This document shows, in pieces, positions 8,467 to 15,370 of a stretch of DNA of 64,000 bases; position 1 is the first letter of the stretch; each line of letters opens with the position of its first letter. The stretch lies in the NCBI GenBank assembly GCA_051870755.1, contig JBJECE010000021.1, positions 66,892 through 130,891 on the forward strand. The letters run 5' to 3'. The stretch comes from W0P28-013 sp051870755. GTDB lineage: Bacteria > Bacteroidota > Bacteroidia > Bacteroidales > Paludibacteraceae. The translations under genes were made by a program, and so were the position numbers. The notes under the pieces are model-generated. The model was not told the origin of the DNA. It saw nothing but the letters and a program-made list of their open reading frames with translations, and searched no databases.

Positions 8467-8663
8467 CTTTGCACAAGCGCAAGTGTCTTTCATTTCTTTT
8501 GCTTGACCAAAAGAAACGAAACAAAGAAAAGTCAAGACTATGGCGGCTGCGTTGCCAAAAATTTGTCGTTTCGGTGTCGGCTAAATCGAACTCGCTACCG
8601 CTTAAACAACGATTTAGCGTTTCGACACACTCAACTCGATTTTTGACACACCCGCCAAGGTCG
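8467..8663 (+). repeat. Dispersed intergenic repeat, copy A
   Basis: A long repeat containing TTTTGCTTGACCAAAAG, then GTCAAGACTATGGCGGCTGC, and ending near CACACCCGCCAAGGTCG. A close inverted copy lies at 10598-10845 and a diverged copy at about 40923-41080. It sits in inverted orientation to copy B on the other side of the 8885-10417 gene. Confidence 0.8.
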
Positions 8664-8724
8664 TTTTTCAATAATTTGTACAAAAGGGGCTTTGAAGAAC
8701 CCCGCCCGTCGCTACGCTCCTCGT

Positions 8725-8750
8725 CCCCTTGAGAAGGGGACATTTTTTTG
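8725..8750 (+). terminator. Hairpin with T tract (possible terminator)
   Basis: TCCCCTT and AAGGGGA pair across a very short loop and are followed by CATTTTTTT. It lies in the repeat region, so it could be part of a mobile palindromic repeat. Confidence 0.4.
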
Positions 8751-8884
8751 CTTGTGTCGCTTGTTGAAGGGCAAAATTTACACGAGTTGAAAGCACAAAT
8801 ACTTCCGTTGGGGCTTTGAAGAAAAAAAGTGAGGACGCCGCTGCTGCGACATCCCCACAAATTTGCGTTGATAATTTCAACGTG

Positions 8885-9077
8885 TTATTTTACCGCGATT
8901 TTGGTGGCTTTGGCACCGACTTTGACGATGTAGATGCCGTTGCTCAATTGACCGTTTTGCTCGGTTACGTCCATGCCGTTGATGGTGTAGATGCGACCTT
9001 GCTCGGCGCCATAGATGCGGCCGCTGTGAGCATAGATGTTCGACATCTCAACACTTTCGATAGCGGTGGTGCCGCCT
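8885..9077 (-). repeat. 193-bp inverted repeat, left arm (shared C-terminal domain)
   Basis: It matches 12403-12595 in opposite orientation with about four mismatches. It encodes the identical C-terminal domain of the two divergent secreted proteins. Confidence 0.9.
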
Positions 9078-10417
9078 ATTTTTGTCAAGTTTGTAGGATA
9101 GAATTGAACTGTTGTATTATATACACATACAAATCCTTCAATATCGTATGTACCTGCTGAGATAATCCCATCAGCAACCACGCCAAAGTTATCACGGAGA
9201 ATTAAATCTTCACCCAAGAAAGATGCCGTAACGTTTTGCAGACTGGTACCGCTTTTGGTTGCTGCATCAGCAGCAAAAGATACATTCTTAAGCAAGAGGT
9301 ATTTGTTTACATCGTCGGCAACAGGTACTGCTGCGGCTTCGGTGGGCGCTGGTGCTGTTCCGGCCGTAATGCTCAACTCCTCTATCGTTACTTGCGGTTC
9401 CAATTCAGGAAGTGCTTTGTACACTTTTGTTGTAACGACCAAACCAGAAACTTCATCACCGGCTTTCAATGCCAACGTTCCGAAAACAAGTCCTACGCCA
9501 CTTGCATCTTTTACATAAATGCTTTTACCATTTACATACACAACTGTCACAGGCGACAGATAGACTACAGTACCATCGGTGGAATAGTCGATGTCGGCCA
9601 AAGATTGTAATGTTTTTTTAGTGAACGTTTTGCTAACTACGCTGCTGGCTTTGGCTTTGGCAGCATCGTAAGCAATGGCTTTAACGGTAGTTGTAGCGGT
9701 CAAGTCGAAAGGTGCAGTGTATTCAGTAGAAGCTGTTGTGGGTTCTGTGCCGTCGATAGTATAGTAAATTTTCAAACCCGCTTCTGCCGTAATTGTTACC
9801 GATGTGCTGGTCAAGAAATCTGCCTCACCACTGATGGATGGAGTCAAAACAACGTCACTATCTACTTTTTTGTAAATGACCACATTCTTTTGTGTTCCAC
9901 CATATACTGCAAAACGTTCAGAATTACTAGTAGCATTATATTGCAACGTAGTATAAGTTGCATTTTTTGTAATTTTCAACGTAAATACATCATTTGTTCC
10001 AACGGTTGGGGTAAATGCAGTTGTTTCACTTTCTTCCGCAAACAACTTGCAGTTGTTTTTGGTGTTCGTATTTCCCAAGAAGTTATCTCCAATCTTGATG
10101 CAAATAGCACCAGTTACGCTGGTCGATGGTACAATCGTTAATTCATAAGCAGCACTTTCTGACAATGAGGACATCGTAATTGTACCACTTCCCGATTTGC
10201 TTGCGGTTGTGCCGGAGTACATATAGCCTGCGGCGGTTGTAGAGGCTGATCCTTCTGCACGCATAGGTACAATAACACCGCTATTAGCAGTTTCCTCATA
10301 ACCGATAATCATCGTGCCACCGGCCAATAAATCTTCAACGGTTGTAACCCGTTGCCACGCAGCAAACGACAAACTACTGAACATTGTCGCTGCCAAGAAT
10401 AAAGTTAATTTTTTCAT
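8885..10417 (-). CDS. Secreted multidomain protein with Por-like C-terminal domain (left member of pair)
   Basis: A 510-residue exported protein. Signal peptide (about 1-19, MKKLTLFLAATMFSSLSFA); a beta-rich N-terminal region of unknown type. A chitobiase/hexosaminidase C-terminal-type beta domain (about 195-265) carries the motif IYYTIDGTEPT. A further beta domain (about 270-440) has stretches such as VVYVNGKSIYVKDASG, as in DUF6359/OB-like modules. The final 60 residues (from TTAIESVEMSN, with GRIYTINGMDV and GIYIVKV) resemble type IX/Por-like sorting domains. These last 60 residues are identical to the end of the gene at 11258. No catalytic site is seen; a surface or secreted binding protein is a fair inference. 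No canonical promoter box is visible upstream. Confidence 0.8.
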   Translation of the reverse strand: MKKLTLFLAATMFSSLSFAAWQRVTTVEDLLAGGTMIIGYEETANSGVIVPMRAEGSASTTAAGYMYSGTTASKSGSGTITMSSLSESAAYELTIVPSTSVTGAICIKIGDNFLGNTNTKNNCKLFAEESETTAFTPTVGTNDVFTLKITKNATYTTLQYNATSNSERFAVYGGTQKNVVIYKKVDSDVVLTPSISGEADFLTSTSVTITAEAGLKIYYTIDGTEPTTASTEYTAPFDLTATTTVKAIAYDAAKAKASSVVSKTFTKKTLQSLADIDYSTDGTVVYLSPVTVVYVNGKSIYVKDASGVGLVFGTLALKAGDEVSGLVVTTKVYKALPELEPQVTIEELSITAGTAPAPTEAAAVPVADDVNKYLLLKNVSFAADAATKSGTSLQNVTASFLGEDLILRDNFGVVADGIISAGTYDIEGFVCVYNTTVQFYPTNLTKIGGTTAIESVEMSNIYAHSGRIYGAEQGRIYTINGMDVTEQNGQLSNGIYIVKVGAKATKIAVK

Positions 10418-10511
10418 AGTAAATAAAAATTTAAGAAGTTAATAAAAAAGTTAGTTTCTGTGTTTTTGTGCGGTTTGGTAGCAGCCTATTGCGCCACGAA
10501 ACCGGTGGTTT
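10401..10511 (-). repeat. 111-bp inverted repeat, left arm (shared leader and start codons)
   Basis: It spans the first 17 coding bases and about 94 bases of leader of the left gene. It matches 11164-11274 in opposite orientation with a single mismatch. Confidence 0.92.
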
Positions 10512-10597
10512 TTCTTAAGCCCACCAACCCCCTAAAGGGGGAGTCCGAAAACATCGTAGAGCCGTGGCTCTTTTTATAATCGGACTAAACTAAAATT

Positions 10598-10845
10598 CGA
10601 CCTTGGCGGGTGTGTCAAAAATCGAGTTGAGCGTGTCGAAATGCTAAATCACTGTTTGAGCGCAGCGAGTTTGATTTAGCCGACACCGAAACGACAAATT
10701 TTTGGCAACGCAGCCGCCATAGTCTTGACTTTTCTTTAATTCTTGATTTTGCTCACGCTCAACAAACCGAAAATAAATTTTCGTTTGTATTCGCTCAATC
10801 GCAAAATTGTTTCGTTTCTTTTGGTCAAGCAAAAGAAATGAAAGA
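10598..10845 (-). repeat. Dispersed intergenic repeat, copy B
   Basis: An inverted copy of the element at 8467-8663. It has about 70 extra bases between the TTGACCAAAAG block and the GTCAAGACTATGG block; the extra part is also seen in copy C near 40980. Confidence 0.8.
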
Positions 10846-10976
10846 ACCAAGATGTAAGAATATAGATTTTAGATTTTTACCCCTAAATCCCCTAAAGGGG
10901 ACTTGAAGCCCTCCTTTAGGAGGGTTTGGGAGGTAGAACGAAAACTACGAAAACTACGAACCATACGCGAACAACC

Positions 10977-11016
10977 TTAAACTCTTAAACTCTTAAACTC
11001 TTAACCTCTTAAACTT
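10977..11016. repeat. 8-bp tandem repeat, five units
   Basis: TTAAACTC three times, then TTAACCTC and TTAAACTT. The unit resembles the TTTAAGGGTTTAAGG-type repeats at 40.7 and 44.2 kb. Confidence 0.75.
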
Positions 11017-11119
11017 TGAAACATTAAACCCTTAAATTCTTGGATTTTGAAACTTTTGCACGCTTCCATTTTACACTTTGCACTATTTTGCACTTTTCCG
11101 AAAAATAACACCCTTTTTA

Positions 11120-11151
11120 TTTGTTTGGTTCAACAAAAAAGTTTATCTTTG
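11120..11151 (+). promoter_or_regulatory. Promoter of the right secreted-protein gene, between the inverted repeats
   Basis: TTTG at 11120-11123, a 20-base spacer, TATCTTTG at 11144-11151. It lies 12 bases outside the right arm of the 111-bp repeat and gives a leader of about 100 bases. No equivalent is found facing the left gene. Confidence 0.75.
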
Positions 11152-11163
11152 CCGTACAAACAT

Positions 11164-11274
11164 AAACCACCGGTTTCGTGGCGCAATAGGCTGCTACCAA
11201 ACCGCATAAAAACACAGAAACTAACTTTTTTATTAACTTCTTAAATTTTTATTTACTATGAAAAAATTAACTTT
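11164..11274 (+). repeat. 111-bp inverted repeat, right arm
   Basis: It matches 10401-10511 in opposite orientation with one mismatch (CATAAAA here, CACAAAA there). It covers the leader plus the first 17 coding bases of the right gene. Confidence 0.92.
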
Positions 11275-12595
11275 TTTGGTAGCAGCGTTATGCGCTACAA
11301 TGGCAGTGAGTGCAGCCGACGTAACTGTAGCCACATGTGATTTCACTGCAAAGACGGCAGGAGGAACAGCTTACAATGACACCGAATGGTCGTATGGAGA
11401 TTATACATTAGCGTATGCTGCTAATAATAATAGCCAATGGGACTATATGAAATTTGGAGCGAAAAGTGGAACGAGTGGTACAGATAAAGCAACCACCGGT
11501 TACATTAAAAGTCCTAAAATCAGCAAACAAATTGATAAAATTGTTGTAAATTTTAATGCTGGAAATCTTACAAATGGTAGTTGTGATGTGTGGGGGGTAG
11601 AGGTCTATTCTGATGCAACTTTTTCCATACTCATCGAAAAAGTAACCGGTGGAGTTATGACCGCCAAAACTGCACAATCTTTAGAATTGGCTCCAACCGT
11701 TACAGGCAAATGGGCTGCTGATTCGTATTACAAAGTGTTCTTTGAATGTCATAATACTACTACAAAGAATGGCGTTGTGTGGGTAAATTCGGTTGAATTT
11801 AAGGAAGTTATAGCTGTTGCCGTTGAAGATCCGGCATTTTCTATTTCGGAAGGTGCTTATCTGAGCAATCAATCTGTTGAATTGACCTGCGTAACTGATG
11901 GTGCATCTATCTATTACACGTTGGATGGCAGCGACCCTGACGATACCAAAACCTTGTACGAAAGTGCTATTTCAGTTACTGAAACCACAACTATCAAGGC
12001 CATTGCTATCAAAGGCGCCGAGAAAAGTAATATTGTAAGTGCTAAATATACAATCATACACAACGAAGGTACACAAGCTAATCCCTTGACTGTGGCAGAT
12101 GTATTGGCATTACAAGTTTCATCGGAATCTGTTTGGGTTGAAGGTTATATTATGGGTGGTATGAAATCAGATGGTTCTGCCATTGATAATACAATAAATA
12201 CTAATTTAGCCATCGCCGGTACAAGCACTGAAAGTGAGATAGCCAATATGGTTTCGGTACAATTGCCTTCGGGTGCAATTCGTGATGCGTTAAATGTGAA
12301 AGACAACGCTTCAAATATTGGTAAAAAAGTTCAAGTATATGGTACAATCGAAGCCTACTTGAATCATCCGGGTGTGAAATCTGTTACAGATTATAAATTA
12401 GAAGGCAGCACCACCGCTATCGAAAGTGTTGAGATGTCGAACATCTATGCTCACAGCGGCCGCATCTATGGCGCCGAGCAAGGTCGCATCTACACCATCA
12501 ACGGCATGGACGTAACCGAGCAAAACGGTCAACTGAGCAACGGCATCTACATCGTCAAAGTCGGTGCCAAAGCCACCAAAATCGCCGTTAAATAA
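11258..12595 (+). CDS. Secreted multidomain protein with Por-like C-terminal domain (right member of pair)
   Basis: A 445-residue exported protein: signal peptide (about 1-19); a carbohydrate-binding-like beta-sandwich (about 20-185) containing KIVVNFNAG and VWVNSVEF. A chitobiase C-terminal-type domain (about 195-265) has IYYTLDGSDPDD. A DUF6359-like module (about 270-385) includes NPLTVADVLALQ and VWVEGYIMGG. The terminal 60-residue Por-like domain is identical to that of the left gene. The two proteins share ends and a chitobiase-like module but have different remaining domains, as if cassettes were exchanged. A canonical promoter and a perfect terminator bracket the gene. Role unknown; surface glycan binding is a reasonable guess only. 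Confidence 0.82.
   Translation: MKKLTFLVAALCATMAVSAADVTVATCDFTAKTAGGTAYNDTEWSYGDYTLAYAANNNSQWDYMKFGAKSGTSGTDKATTGYIKSPKISKQIDKIVVNFNAGNLTNGSCDVWGVEVYSDATFSILIEKVTGGVMTAKTAQSLELAPTVTGKWAADSYYKVFFECHNTTTKNGVVWVNSVEFKEVIAVAVEDPAFSISEGAYLSNQSVELTCVTDGASIYYTLDGSDPDDTKTLYESAISVTETTTIKAIAIKGAEKSNIVSAKYTIIHNEGTQANPLTVADVLALQVSSESVWVEGYIMGGMKSDGSAIDNTINTNLAIAGTSTESEIANMVSVQLPSGAIRDALNVKDNASNIGKKVQVYGTIEAYLNHPGVKSVTDYKLEGSTTAIESVEMSNIYAHSGRIYGAEQGRIYTINGMDVTEQNGQLSNGIYIVKVGAKATKIAVK
12403..12595 (+). repeat. 193-bp inverted repeat, right arm (shared C-terminal domain)
   Basis: It is near-identical to the reverse complement of 8885-9077, differing at about four positions. Confidence 0.9.
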
Positions 12596-12622
12596 CGCAT
12601 CGGTACACATACACCTATAACT

Positions 12623-12655
12623 CACAAAGCCGTGGCAATAGCCACGGCTTTTGTG
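12623..12655 (+). terminator. Terminator of the right secreted-protein gene
   Basis: CACAAAGCCGTGGC, loop AATA, then GCCACGGCTTTTGTG: a long stem with a U-rich descending arm. It could act on both strands. Confidence 0.85.
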
Positions 12656-12725
12656 TATTTAGGCCTGTCCGTCCGCAAAAAAACGTATGTCCTTAAAAGA
12701 AAATGAGCAATATATTTGTTCATGT

Positions 12726-12748
12726 CACAAATTTGTTATACATTTGTG
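12726..12748 (+). promoter_or_regulatory. Probable operator/promoter of the AbiE-type pair
   Basis: An inverted repeat CACAAAT (12726-12732) and ATTTGTG (12742-12748), 23 bases overall, overlaps a TACATTTG -7 box (12739-12746). A second box, TATATTTG, lies at 12711-12718. AbiEi-type antitoxins are known to repress their own operon through inverted repeats in the promoter; assigning this one as the operator is inference. Confidence 0.55.
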
Positions 12749-12765
12749 GCAAAATTAAAGAATAA

Positions 12766-13371
12766 ATGGCAGCGCAAAGCGTTTATAATGAGATAAAAAG
12801 AAGAGTGGAGAAATCCAAAAGGGGAAGACTCTTCTTTCCCGATGATTTTCACCCCGCATCTTCCGATGCGGTACGGTCGGCCTTGGTTCGTCTGTGCCGT
12901 GCGGGCGACCTTATGCGTGTGGCCCAGGGCATCTATTGCTATCCGAAAGTGGACAGGAAATGGGGCAGCGGCATCATACCGCCCTCCATTGAAGAGATTG
13001 CCGAAGCTATCGCCAAGCGCGACAAAGTAAGGATTGCCCCTACCGGAGCATACGTATTGAACAAGCTGGGACTATCCACCCAGATTCCGGCCAATGTCGT
13101 GTTTGTTACGGATGGTTCCGGACGTCGCGTATCTATCGGGAAAGGCAAGGGCATCCTGTTCAAGCATACGTCGGAAATGCGAATTTTCGCTTTCCGCTCT
13201 ACCCTGATGCAGCTTATCGTGACTGCCATGCGCGAGATTGGCGAACAGAATGTGACCGAAGAACAGATGGCCGTCATCAGGAAACATCTTGAACATGTGA
13301 CTGAGGAAGACTATCAGAAGGACATTCAACTTGCACCGATATGGGTGCGCAAGAAACTCTCACAGATATGA
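12766..13371 (+). CDS. AbiEi-type antitoxin (DUF6088-like)
   Basis: A 201-residue protein. The N-terminal winged-helix region (about 1-70) has the pattern SVYNEIKRRV, then ALVRLCRAGDLMRVAQGIY, typical of type IV AbiEi antitoxins and DUF6088. The rest forms the antitoxin domain with APTGAYVLNKLGL. It is expected to counter the toxin encoded next and repress the operon. It ends in a 4-base ATGA overlap with the toxin start, which implies translational coupling. AGG and AGA arginine codons are more frequent than in the neighbours, which favour CGC, a sign of horizontal acquisition. Confidence 0.85.
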   Translation: MAAQSVYNEIKRRVEKSKRGRLFFPDDFHPASSDAVRSALVRLCRAGDLMRVAQGIYCYPKVDRKWGSGIIPPSIEEIAEAIAKRDKVRIAPTGAYVLNKLGLSTQIPANVVFVTDGSGRRVSIGKGKGILFKHTSEMRIFAFRSTLMQLIVTAMREIGEQNVTEEQMAVIRKHLEHVTEEDYQKDIQLAPIWVRKKLSQI

Positions 13372-14441
13372 ATTTTCAATCAAGTAAGAGCAGAGGCAAA
13401 ATGGATTTTGACTCTGCCGAGCGCAGTGGAAAATCTCGAAGAAATTTTGCAGATTTATCCGTAAAAGACCGACAGGAAATCATACGCCGTGTGCAAGCCG
13501 AGAACGGGTTGCACCTTCAGATAATCGAAAAAGACTGGTGGGTGACGGCAGTCTTGCGGGCATTGTTCGCTTTGCCCTATGCGGAGCACATCTCCTTCAA
13601 GGGTGGTACCAACCTGAGCAAATGCTGGCATCTTATCAGCCGAATGTCCGAGGATGCCGATATTGCCATAGACCGTGAATATCTTGGTTTCAGCGGCAAG
13701 CTGTCGAAAACTCAGATAAGCGACAAACTGCGCCGCGCCTCCTGCTCGTTTGTCAGGGAAAGGCTGCAATATGACTTGGCGGAGCAACTCGTCCGGGACG
13801 GCATTTCTAAGGATGCGTTTACGGTGTCCGTGAACATCACCCCCGTGACGACAACTGACCCCGAAATCATCGAGGTAGCCTATCATCCCGCATTTGAAGA
13901 CAACACCTATATCCGTCCCAAGGTTATTCTTGAGGTCAGTGGCCGTTCCATGAGCGAGCCGGTCACTCCCGTCAAACTGCGGTCGTTCATCGACGAGGTC
14001 TTTACAAAGGCTCCATTCACGGAAAAAGAGTTTGAAGTCCGTGCCGTGCTGCCGCAACGCACATTCCTTGAAAAGGTGTTCCTGCTGCACGAGGAATTTG
14101 CCAAGCCGAAAGAGAACATTCGTACCGAACGTATGTCAAGACACCTTTACGACATCGGCCAGATGATGGATACGCCGATTGCAGAGGAAGCCTTGCAGGA
14201 CAAAGCGCTCTATCAGTCGGTCATCGACCATCGCCGCACTTTCATCGGGTTGCAGAGATTCGACTATGACACCTTGCAGCCTGCCACCTTGCGGATAGTT
14301 CCTCCGGAAAACATTATGGAGGAATGGAAGAAGGACTATGAGGTGATGAAGGAAACCATGATTTACGGGGAGTCACTGCCGTTCAGTCAGTTGATAGACA
14401 AGATTCGGGAACTGAATGAACGAATCAACAGAATAGGATAA
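13368..14441 (+). CDS. AbiEii/AbiGii-type nucleotidyltransferase toxin
   Basis: A 357-residue protein. The start at 13368 overlaps the antitoxin stop (ATGA); an upstream in-frame start would extend into the antitoxin gene. The nucleotidyltransferase motif is clear: FKGGTNLSKCW followed by SEDADIAID, supplying the G[GS] turn and Asp pair. A conserved KDWWV lies earlier. Family members transfer nucleotides to a cellular target, causing reversible growth arrest and phage abortive infection. The pair sits alone between a terminator and a convergent transporter gene. Confidence 0.88.
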   Translation: MNFQSSKSRGKMDFDSAERSGKSRRNFADLSVKDRQEIIRRVQAENGLHLQIIEKDWWVTAVLRALFALPYAEHISFKGGTNLSKCWHLISRMSEDADIAIDREYLGFSGKLSKTQISDKLRRASCSFVRERLQYDLAEQLVRDGISKDAFTVSVNITPVTTTDPEIIEVAYHPAFEDNTYIRPKVILEVSGRSMSEPVTPVKLRSFIDEVFTKAPFTEKEFEVRAVLPQRTFLEKVFLLHEEFAKPKENIRTERMSRHLYDIGQMMDTPIAEEALQDKALYQSVIDHRRTFIGLQRFDYDTLQPATLRIVPPENIMEEWKKDYEVMKETMIYGESLPFSQLIDKIRELNERINRIG

Positions 14442-14493
14442 TAAATTCGATACGTTAGGACGTATTTCATACAACTTCAATGCTCATAATCAA

Positions 14494-15222
14494 TCACTTG
14501 TGTACCGAAAAAAACAAGAATATCGAAACGGCAATCATCAGCACAGCCACCACTTTTTGGTAACGCTTTTTGTTGATGTGTCGGATAAACCGCATGGCCA
14601 TAAAATTGCCGACCATCATAGCTACACCGATACATAGCCCTTCGCTAAAAATAGTCAGATTCATCAGTTGCAGTTTGCCGTAAACCACAATTTTCACCAC
14701 ATGCATAGCGGCAGCGGCAGTGGCCTCGCTGGCGATGTAGGCTACAGGCAGCAGGTCGAGCGAGAGGAACACCGCACTGCTCAACGGCCCCGAAATACCG
14801 AGCAGCCCATTCAATCCGCCCGTCAGCGCACCGCCCGCAAGCATCGTCAGACGCGACTTGGGCAAAACGATTTTACCGCCGATTTTAAGGCAGGCAAACA
14901 GCACTAAACCGGCACACAACAACCTGGTCATCAACACTTTATCGACCACAGCAAATCCGAATGCGCCCAACGCTGTGCATGGCAATGCCACCAACAAGAA
15001 CCACCCCACCGATTTCCATTCGATAGACTTCCAGCCCATGCCCACGCGCGACAAGTTGCTGATTAACTGCGCAATAGTAGATACCGGCACTGCCACTTCG
15101 ACGCCATAAAAATAGGTAATGACGGGCAACAAAATCATGCCACCGCCAAACCCGACCGACCCCGACAGCAAACCGGCCACGACGCCCACTATCGACAACA
15201 CAATAAGTTCCATATCCGACAA
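14494..15222 (-). CDS. TSUP-family (TauE/SafE) permease
   Basis: A 242-residue polytopic protein with about eight helices. The N-terminal GVVAGLLSGSVGFGGGMILLP and the repeated GALTGGLNGLLGISGPL are hallmarks of the sulfite exporter TauE/SafE family. Family substrates are small anions, often sulfur or organosulfonate compounds; nothing nearby identifies this one. A CAAAAATA box (TATTTTTG on the minus strand) at 15245-15252 sits just upstream, allowing ATG at 15222 or the internal ATG at 15213. Confidence 0.85.
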   Translation of the reverse strand: MSDMELIVLSIVGVVAGLLSGSVGFGGGMILLPVITYFYGVEVAVPVSTIAQLISNLSRVGMGWKSIEWKSVGWFLLVALPCTALGAFGFAVVDKVLMTRLLCAGLVLFACLKIGGKIVLPKSRLTMLAGGALTGGLNGLLGISGPLSSAVFLSLDLLPVAYIASEATAAAAMHVVKIVVYGKLQLMNLTIFSEGLCIGVAMMVGNFMAMRFIRHINKKRYQKVVAVLMIAVSIFLFFSVHK

Positions 15223-15244
15223 GATTTCGTACGATTACTGCGTG

Positions 15245-15252
15245 CAAAAATA
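15245..15252 (-). promoter_or_regulatory. -7 promoter box of the TSUP permease
   Basis: TATTTTTG on the minus strand, 23 bases before the ATG at 15222. Confidence 0.5.
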
Positions 15253-15333
15253 TAAAAAAACAGCGTGTGTATGCCCTATTTTAACATTTTTAATAAATTC
15301 GGGCAGACATCTTGTTATTCGCCACATTTTTTG

Positions 15334-15341
15334 TACCTTTG
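15334..15341 (+). promoter_or_regulatory. -7 promoter box of the AspT/YidE-type transporter
   Basis: TACCTTTG, with CTTG ending 19 bases upstream; the ATG follows at 15371. Confidence 0.65.
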
Positions 15342-15370
15342 CACGCTCATTTAAGCCATACGTTTCAGCA

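Larger units (their letters stand above)
8391..8884. other. Repeat-rich non-coding stretch after mmdB
   Basis: It holds the mmdB terminator (8415-8453), a dispersed repeat copy (about 8467-8663) and a second C-rich/G-rich hairpin followed by Ts (8725-8750). Short ORFs here are translations of the repeat and I do not regard them as genes. Confidence 0.75.
10418..11257. other. Intergenic region between the two divergent secreted-protein genes
   Basis: An 840-base interval. It contains both arms of the 111-bp inverted repeat and C-rich/G-rich palindromes (10528-10541, about 10880-10900 and 10909-10924). It also holds dispersed repeat copy B (10598-10845), an 8-bp tandem repeat (10977-11016) and one canonical promoter pointing right (11120-11151). 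I see no protein-coding gene in it. Confidence 0.8.

Noticed and set aside
8424..8860. Overlapping short ORFs (62-193 residues) on both strands
   Set aside because: They are translations of the dispersed repeat; the same peptide words appear from the other copies in different frames and orientation. No start signals or codon bias.
10528..10541. CCCCC-TAAA-GGGGG hairpin as a terminator for the left secreted-protein gene
   Set aside because: It lies upstream of that gene, lacks a T tract, and resembles the generic palindromes found in the other repeat regions.
10644..10850. 68-residue ORF on the minus strand
   Set aside because: It lies fully in repeat copy B and has no plausible start signal; treated as repeat.
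10977..11016. CRISPR-like array
   Set aside because: The units are only 8 bp with no spacers; no cas genes are in the window.
15119..15370. 84-residue N-terminal extension of the AspT/YidE-type transporter
   Set aside because: It overlaps the divergent TSUP gene and both promoters; the ATG at 15371 follows a good -7 box.
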